From the NCBI RefSeq assembly GCF_900102945.1, contig NZ_FNGI01000002.1:403393-467392 (forward strand): 64,000 nt of DNA, given 5' to 3'. The notes under the pieces were generated by a model that did no database searches, had not been told where the DNA came from, and saw nothing but the letters and a program-made list of their open reading frames with translations. This document shows, in pieces, positions 57,786-64,000 of the stretch (within the stretch, counting starts at the first letter, position 1; every line of letters starts with the position of its first letter). The DNA is from Modicisalibacter muralis (GTDB lineage Bacteria > Pseudomonadota > Gammaproteobacteria > Pseudomonadales > Halomonadaceae). The translations under genes and the position numbers were made by a program.

Positions 57786-58085
57786 TCAGTCGGGCTGATA
57801 ACTGGACGGATCAATGGCCACCCCCAGCGAGTTGCGATCGACCCAGTTACCGGCCTTGGTCTGCTTGTAGCGAAACACCACGCGGTCGCCTGCGGCCACC
57901 GGCAGCTCGGCGTCCTCGGTCTGGTAACTGTAGGTTTGGCCTTCGACGATCAGCGTATAACGATACAGGTCCGGCATGCCCAGCCACTCCTTGAACGGCC
58001 CTTCGCGCTCCACGCTTTCGAGAATGCCGCGCGCTTCGAGTTTGGGGGTGCGACTGCGTTTACCACGTTGAAATCCGCCCGCCAT
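57786..58085 (-). CDS. Conserved hypothetical small protein
   Basis: 99 residues with a basic N-terminus (MAGGFQRGKRSRTPKLEARG) and a likely small beta-barrel (YRYTLIVEGQTYSYQTEDAE, AAGDRVVFRYKQTKAGNWVD). It looks like a compact single-domain protein, possibly of SH3- or OB-like fold, without recognisable family. It is 64 bp upstream of the dnaB stop end on the same strand and may be read through from dnaB. Confidence 0.6.
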   Translation of the reverse strand: MAGGFQRGKRSRTPKLEARGILESVEREGPFKEWLGMPDLYRYTLIVEGQTYSYQTEDAELPVAAGDRVVFRYKQTKAGNWVDRNSLGVAIDPSSYQPD

Positions 58086-58149
58086 GCTGCCTCCACTCTC
58101 GTTTGTTGAAGGGGCGGCATTATACGGCGCCCCGCTACTGTCTCAAGCC

Positions 58150-59538
58150 TTACTCGCCGAAATGCTGGCCGTAGCTATCGGGCGCCAGATCCTCGAAGCG
58201 CGTGTACTTGCCGATGAAGGCCATGTGCACGGTGCCGATGGGGCCGTTACGCTGCTTGCCGATGATCAACTCGGCGAGCCCCTTGTTGTCAGGATTGTCG
58301 GAATTGTAGACCTCGTCACGATAGACGAAGGCGATCAAATCAGCGTCCTGCTCGATGGCCCCGGATTCGCGCAGGTCCGACATCACCGGGCGCTTGTTGG
58401 GACGCTGCTCCAACGAGCGGTTGAGCTGCGACAGCGCCACCACCGGGCAGCCGAACTCCTTGGCCAGTCCCTTGAGCGAGCGCGAAATTTCGGAGATTTC
58501 ACCGGTGCGGTTCTCGGAGAAACCGGGTATCTGCATGAGCTGCAGATAGTCGATCATGATCAGGCCCAAGTTGCCGTTCTCGCGCACCACGCGGCGAATG
58601 CGCGAGCGTATCTCGTTGGGCGACAGCGCCGCGGTGTCGTCGATGAATAGCTGCTTGTCCTTGAGCAGGTTGACCGCCGAGGTCAGTCGCGGCCAGTCTT
58701 CATCCTCGAGCTGGCCGGTACGCACGCGGGTCTGATCGATGCGCCCCAACGACGACAGCATACGCAGCATCAGCGACTCGGCGGGCATTTCCATGGAAAA
58801 CACCATCACCGGCTTGTCGCTGGAGATCACCGCGTGCTCGACAAGATTCATGGCGAAGGTCGTTTTACCCATCGACGGACGTCCGGCGATGATCACCAGG
58901 TCGGAGGGCTGCAGGCCCGAGGTCATGTCGTCGAGATCGCGAAAGCCCGATGACAGGCCGGTCATCTGGCCCTTCATGTTGAACAGCTCGTCGATACGAT
59001 CGACCGCCTTGGACAGCAACTGGCTCATGCCGATCGGCCCGCCGGTCTTGGGCCGCGATTCGCTGATCTGAAAGACCAGCCGCTCGGCTTCATTGACCAA
59101 TTCATCGGAAGGCCGCCCCTGGGGGCTGAAGGCGCCTTCGGCGATCTGGCTGGCGGCCTGTATCAGCTTGCGCAGGGTGGCGCGCTCGCGAACGATATCG
59201 GCGTAAGCGCGAATGTTGCTCGCCGATGGCGTGTTGCGTGCCAGTTCGGCGAGATAGGCAAGCCCGCCCACGGTATCGAGCTGATCGCGGTTTTCCAATG
59301 CCTCGGAGAGTGTCACCACATCGAGTGGGTGCGCGCCTTCGGCGAGTTGCGCCATGGCATTGAAGACCAGGCGATGCTCGTAGCGATAGAAGTCGTCGGC
59401 GACCAACCGCTCGGATACGGTGTCCCAGGCATTGTTGTCGAGCATCAGTCCGCCCAGCACCGACTGCTCGGCTTCCAACGAGTGCGGCGGGACCTTCAGC
59501 GCCGCGGTTTCCTGATCGAGCTCCAGCGTTTCACTCAT
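58150..59538 (-). CDS. dnaB: Replicative DNA helicase
   Basis: 462 residues. An N-terminal domain (PHSLEAEQSVLGGLMLDN at 18-35) binds primase, and a RecA-like core has the Walker A GRPSMGKTTFAMN near 215 and LSQLNRSLEQRPNKRPVMSD near 370. The hexamer unwinds DNA at the fork. No intein is visible. It is in the usual neighbourhood of the rpsF-rplI operon. Confidence 0.97.
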   Translation of the reverse strand: MSETLELDQETAALKVPPHSLEAEQSVLGGLMLDNNAWDTVSERLVADDFYRYEHRLVFNAMAQLAEGAHPLDVVTLSEALENRDQLDTVGGLAYLAELARNTPSASNIRAYADIVRERATLRKLIQAASQIAEGAFSPQGRPSDELVNEAERLVFQISESRPKTGGPIGMSQLLSKAVDRIDELFNMKGQMTGLSSGFRDLDDMTSGLQPSDLVIIAGRPSMGKTTFAMNLVEHAVISSDKPVMVFSMEMPAESLMLRMLSSLGRIDQTRVRTGQLEDEDWPRLTSAVNLLKDKQLFIDDTAALSPNEIRSRIRRVVRENGNLGLIMIDYLQLMQIPGFSENRTGEISEISRSLKGLAKEFGCPVVALSQLNRSLEQRPNKRPVMSDLRESGAIEQDADLIAFVYRDEVYNSDNPDNKGLAELIIGKQRNGPIGTVHMAFIGKYTRFEDLAPDSYGQHFGE

Positions 59539-59644
59539 GGGCGGTTCCGCAAGGTTGAGGCGATGGCCGGGCAGACCATCGGTGACGACCGGGCCATTCT
59601 ACCCCAACGCGGGCCATCGGCTCATCCTCGTCTGGACGCAACCA

Positions 59645-59674
59645 TGAGAAAGCCCACGGCACATGGCCGTGGGC
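59645..59674 (-). terminator. Terminator of the porin gene
   Basis: A perfect 9-bp stem, GCCCACGGC with GCCGTGGGC, and a five-base loop, followed on the minus strand by TTTCTC. It starts 51 bp past the porin stop codon. Confidence 0.65.
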
Positions 59675-59725
59675 AAGCAGGATCGGAGCAGTCGTGACGG
59701 GCTTCGCGACAGGCCCGCTGGCGTG

Positions 59726-61369
<1,644 letters not shown>

Positions 61370-61387
61370 TTACTACCGACCACAGGA

Positions 61388-61407
61388 AAACTTAATCGAT
61401 ACAGTTA
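61388..61407. promoter_or_regulatory. LacI-type operator 2 upstream of the porin gene
   Basis: AAACTTAATCGATACAGTTA repeats the left 13 bases of operator 1 exactly and the right half imperfectly. The centres are 89 bp apart, which would allow looping by a tetrameric repressor. Confidence 0.5.
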
Positions 61408-61511
61408 ATAGCAGCAAAAGGTTTTTGGTAATATTTCAACCAAAGTCTATGAAATAGGCAAAGAAAAGCCGAGAAATAATGCTTTAGGTACTAAAATTAC
61501 GTAACTGAAAA

Positions 61512-61550
61512 TCAAAAAAGCGCGAGGCCATTTAGTGGCCGTCGCGCTTT
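61512..61550 (-). terminator. Terminator of the rpsF-rpsR-DUF2232-rplI operon
   Basis: Long stem AAAGCGCGA-GGCCA paired with TGGCC-TCGCGCTTT (one bulged base), loop TTTAG, followed on the minus strand by TTTTTTGATTTTC. 25 bp past the rplI stop codon. Confidence 0.85.
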
Positions 61551-61574
61551 CACTCGCTGCGATCGGAGCTTATT

Positions 61575-62021
61575 TTATTCGGCTACGACCACGATACGAA
61601 TCGTTGCGTCGACTTCAGCATGCAGGTGCAGCTTGATGTCGTATTCGCCGGTCGCCCGGATCGGACCTTCCGGCATACGCACTTCGCTCTTGGCCACGTC
61701 GATACCGGCATGCGCGAGAGCGTCAGCCAGGTCGCGCGGACCGATCGAACCGAACAGCTTGCCTTCATCGCCGGCCTTGGCGACCAACGACAGCTCGATG
61801 TCGTTGAGCTGTTCGGCACGCGCTTCGGCTTCACTCTTGCGCTCGGCGGCCTGGGCTTCCAGTTCGGCGCGCTGCGTCTCGAAGGCTTGCACGTTGTCCT
61901 TGGTCGCCGGTACGGCCAGGCCGTAGGGAACCAGGTAGTTACGGCCATAACCGGGCTTGACGGCGACCTTGTCACCCAGTTCACCCAGCTTGCCGATCTT
62001 GTCGAGCAGAATGACTTCCAT
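61575..62021 (-). CDS. rplI: 50S ribosomal protein L9
   Basis: 148 residues, [20 protein letters not shown] onwards with [20 protein letters not shown], the L9 N-terminal domain; a long connecting helix ([20 protein letters not shown]); and a C-terminal domain ending RIVVVAE. It binds 23S rRNA at the L1 stalk base. Last gene of the rpsF operon. Confidence 0.98.
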   Translation of the reverse strand: MEVILLDKIGKLGELGDKVAVKPGYGRNYLVPYGLAVPATKDNVQAFETQRAELEAQAAERKSEAEARAEQLNDIELSLVAKAGDEGKLFGSIGPRDLADALAHAGIDVAKSEVRMPEGPIRATGEYDIKLHLHAEVDATIRIVVVAE

Positions 62022-62036
62022 CTCGTTAACCTCTTG

Positions 62037-62888
62037 TCATTGGCTGCGGGCCAGTCGTCCGCGGAAATCCGCGAAGGTATCGATGAAACCCAGCAGCAGC
62101 ACAATCAGAATCATGGGCCAAGTGGTCAGCAGCAGCACATAGAAGGCTACCAACCACAGCCCGTTCATGCCTTTTAGACCGATGAACCCGTGTACCAGCG
62201 CAACACCACCTACCAGTAGCGGCACCCAGGCCAGCATGGCCAGCGCCGGCATGGATAACGCCATGCCCAGCAAAGCCAGACCGGCCAGCACTGCCAACTC
62301 CTTGCCACCGAGCCGCAGGCCATGGAACTCACCGCGAAAACCACCGGGGTTGTACAACCCCGCCTGCCAGCTTCTGGCCAGGGCCAGGCAGGCTATCGCC
62401 GCCAGCAACACGACCAACCCGGTCACGCCACCGATCAATAGCGTGGCCAATTGCTCGGTGGCCACGCCTTGAGCGGTCAGCGTGTCGAGCATGCGCTCGA
62501 TCTCGGGCGAGCTCTGGCTCAGTTGCTCCAGCAACGGCCCGGCCCCACCGGGAGGCAGGAAGATGCCTAGCTGAATCATCGCCGCGGCGATCAGCGTCGC
62601 GGCGATCATTGCCTCGCTCCAGCGCATGCGCGCGCGCAGCACGGTCGCCATCAACGTTACCAGCAACAAACTGGCCAGCGGGATGGTATCGCCCTGCATC
62701 CACCACCAACCGGTCGGCAGCGCCGCGGCAACGATCACCGGCATGGCCGGACCCAGGCCCCGGCGCAACGTCACCAGCGCGGCCACCGCCGCGCTGAACC
62801 AGAACAACCAGGGAACGATAGCGGCAAGGGCGGCGGCACCCGCGGCTTGCGGCGTGCCACGCATTACCCAGCGGGCCAAGGGTAGCAT
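62037..62888 (-). CDS. DUF2232 family membrane protein
   Basis: 283 residues with about eight hydrophobic segments. It lies between rpsR and rplI, as in pseudomonads, where a DUF2232/YybS-like membrane protein occupies the same slot. The region around LARSWQAGLYNPGGFRGEFH near 172 is a recognisable conserved loop. Function unknown. ATG 62888 is preferred to the GTG immediately before it. Confidence 0.8.
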   Translation of the reverse strand: MLPLARWVMRGTPQAAGAAALAAIVPWLFWFSAAVAALVTLRRGLGPAMPVIVAAALPTGWWWMQGDTIPLASLLLVTLMATVLRARMRWSEAMIAATLIAAAMIQLGIFLPPGGAGPLLEQLSQSSPEIERMLDTLTAQGVATEQLATLLIGGVTGLVVLLAAIACLALARSWQAGLYNPGGFRGEFHGLRLGGKELAVLAGLALLGMALSMPALAMLAWVPLLVGGVALVHGFIGLKGMNGLWLVAFYVLLLTTWPMILIVLLLGFIDTFADFRGRLARSQ

Positions 62889-62900
62889 CACGCGATAGGC

Positions 62901-63128
62901 TTACTGGTGGCTGTCGGTGTAAGGCAGCAGCGCCAGGTAGCGAGCGCGCTTGATGGCAGTCGAAAGCTGACGCTGATAGCGTGCCTTGGTGCCAGTGATG
63001 CGGCTCGGGACGATCTTGCCGGTCTCGGTGATATAGGCCTTGAGCGTATCGATATCCTTGTAATCGATATACTTGATGCCTTCGGCGGTAAAGCGGCAGA
63101 ACTTACGGCGACGGAAAAAGCGTGCCAT
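62901..63128 (-). CDS. rpsR: 30S ribosomal protein S18
   Basis: 75 residues: [20 protein letters not shown], then [20 protein letters not shown] and the basic C-terminus [18 protein letters not shown], the complete S18. It binds with S6 on the 30S platform. ATG 63128 follows GGAGG. Confidence 0.98.
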   Translation of the reverse strand: MARFFRRRKFCRFTAEGIKYIDYKDIDTLKAYITETGKIVPSRITGTKARYQRQLSTAIKRARYLALLPYTDSHQ

Positions 63129-63151
63129 GGTTTATCCTCCTGGTGTGCGGA

Positions 63152-63556
63152 TCAGTTAGCTTCAGCGGTTTCCGAACGCTCGGTACGCGGCCGGTCGGGC
63201 TTGTCTTCCCGATCTTCCCGACGAGGACGACGCTCTTCAGACGGCTTCATCATCGGCGAGGCTTCAGTAACGGCTTCCTTACAGCGCACGACCAGGCTGC
63301 GGATGATCGCATCGTTGAAGCGGAAGATATTCTCGATTTCCTCGAGCGTTTCGCCGCGACATTCGATGTTCATCATCACGTAGTGGGCCTTGTGGATCTT
63401 GTTGATCGGGTAGGCCAGGTGACGGCGCCCCCAATCTTCAAGACGGTGCAGCGTACCGCCATTTTCGGTGACGAGGCTGGTGTAGCGCTCGACCATCGCC
63501 GGTACCTGTTCACTCTGGTCCGGGTGGACCATGAACACGATTTCATAGTGACGCAT
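63152..63556 (-). CDS. rpsF: 30S ribosomal protein S6
   Basis: 134 residues: [39 protein letters not shown], then a charged C-terminal tail after about residue 100 ([20 protein letters not shown]) that in E. coli receives extra glutamates by RimK. First gene of the ribosomal operon, with a good promoter at 63660-63688. Confidence 0.98.
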   Translation of the reverse strand: MRHYEIVFMVHPDQSEQVPAMVERYTSLVTENGGTLHRLEDWGRRHLAYPINKIHKAHYVMMNIECRGETLEEIENIFRFNDAIIRSLVVRCKEAVTEASPMMKPSEERRPRREDREDKPDRPRTERSETAEAN

Positions 63557-63659
63557 GGTATCTCCTTACGGTTTGACAGCTTCCGAATGGCGGAGGATTC
63601 CGACCACGGGAAGCAAGGAGTCATTGATTACTGGGTGAGGGTGTTCGAAGAACCGCACA

Positions 63660-63688
63660 ATTGTAGTGATCGCGTCAACGGCTTGCAA
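63660..63688 (-). promoter_or_regulatory. Sigma-70 promoter of the rpsF operon
   Basis: On the minus strand TTGCAA (63683-63688), a 17-bp spacer and TACAAT (63660-63665). The -35 lies inside the last codons of rlmB. Confidence 0.65.
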
Positions 63689-64000
63689 GCTGGCGCTGGC
63701 GCATCGCTTCAAACAGACAGATGCCGGTGGCCACCGAGACATTGAGACTCGATACGCTACCGGCCATGGGCAGCTTGACCAGGCCGTCGCAGGCTTCGCG
63801 GGTCAGGCGCCGCATGCCCTTGCCTTCGGCGCCCATCACCAGCGCACAGGCACCAGTGTAGTCGGTATCATAAAGGCTGGCCTCGGCCTCGCCGGCGGTA
63901 CCGGTGATCCACACCCCGGCTTCCTTGAGTCGAGCCATGGCGCGAGCCAGGTTGGTGACCTGATAGACAGGCACCGTTTCGGCGGCGCCGCAGGCGACCT
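63675..64000 (-). CDS. rlmB: 23S rRNA (guanosine2251-2'-O)-methyltransferase RlmB, C-terminal part
   Basis: The C-terminal 107 codons; the gene continues beyond the right edge. [40 protein letters not shown] and [20 protein letters not shown] form the SPOUT/SpoU trefoil knot of RlmB. It methylates G2251 in the 23S P loop. It lies upstream of rpsF on the same strand, as in many gammaproteobacteria. Confidence 0.93.
   Translation of the reverse strand, partial: VACGAAETVPVYQVTNLARAMARLKEAGVWITGTAGEAEASLYDTDYTGACALVMGAEGKGMRRLTREACDGLVKLPMAGSVSSLNVSVATGICLFEAMRQRQLASR

Overview
The window is chromosomal DNA from a gammaproteobacterium, most likely Halomonas or a close relative in the Halomonadaceae. 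This rests on protein resemblance and gene order: rpsU-dnaG-rpoD, lptD-surA-pdxA-rsmA-apaG-apaH, amgK-murU facing lptD, rpsF-rpsR-DUF2232-rplI, a six-gene Mrp sodium/proton antiporter operon, a PHA repressor (phaR) and GbdR-type osmolyte catabolism. GC content is high, so most long antisense reading frames are shadows. I saw no tRNA or rRNA genes, no intact insertion sequence, no prophage and no CRISPR array.

Left third (1-23.7 kb), accessory metabolism and regulators. It opens with the 5' part of an M19-like dipeptidase, then a self-contained cupin regulator-azlC-azlD operon behind a tandem palindromic operator. Next comes a pentose/galactose module: ABC transporter araFGH, an IlvD/Edd sugar-acid dehydratase and a GguC-type FAH protein (frameshifted), all on the minus strand; an exported aldose 1-epimerase; a LysR regulator; and a Gfo/Idh sugar 1-dehydrogenase. 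Together they fit uptake and non-phosphorylative oxidation of L-arabinose (possibly D-galactose). A shared sequence box precedes araF and galM at almost the same distance, and a related inverted repeat precedes the dehydrogenase. After mtgA comes a one-carbon/serine block: gbdR, fghA, frmA, a LysR gene, a Crp/Fnr gene, an L-serine dehydratase and another LysR gene. This fits betaine-dimethylglycine-sarcosine catabolism, where formaldehyde is detoxified by frmA/fghA and serine is deaminated. A small membrane-protein remnant and a divergent methyltransferase/GlxA-type regulator pair follow.

Middle (23.8-49.5 kb), core genes. These are the sigma-70/primase/S21 operon, tsaD, plsY, folB-folK, cca-glpE, the lptD-to-apaH operon, amgK-murU, an OsmC-like protein, speD, coq7, a HIT protein, prkB with a previously overlooked 46-codon gene translationally coupled to it, purD, phaR, rsmE and a lytic transglycosylase. 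The intergenic repeats are concentrated here: a 28-bp tandem repeat behind rpoD, two copies of a 138-bp MITE-like element, and heptanucleotide plus stem-loop arrays.

Right part (49.5-64 kb). The Mrp antiporter operon (A/B fused, C, D, E, F, G) converges with hemH. Two small conserved proteins, dnaB, and a LamB/ScrY-type porin behind two LacI-type operators follow. The window ends with the rpsF ribosomal operon and the 3' part of rlmB.

No single previously undescribed system stands out. The least-explained signals are the MITE-like pair, the heptanucleotide/stem-loop array, the coupled small gene before prkB, the LacI-type operator pair and the shared box in the sugar module.
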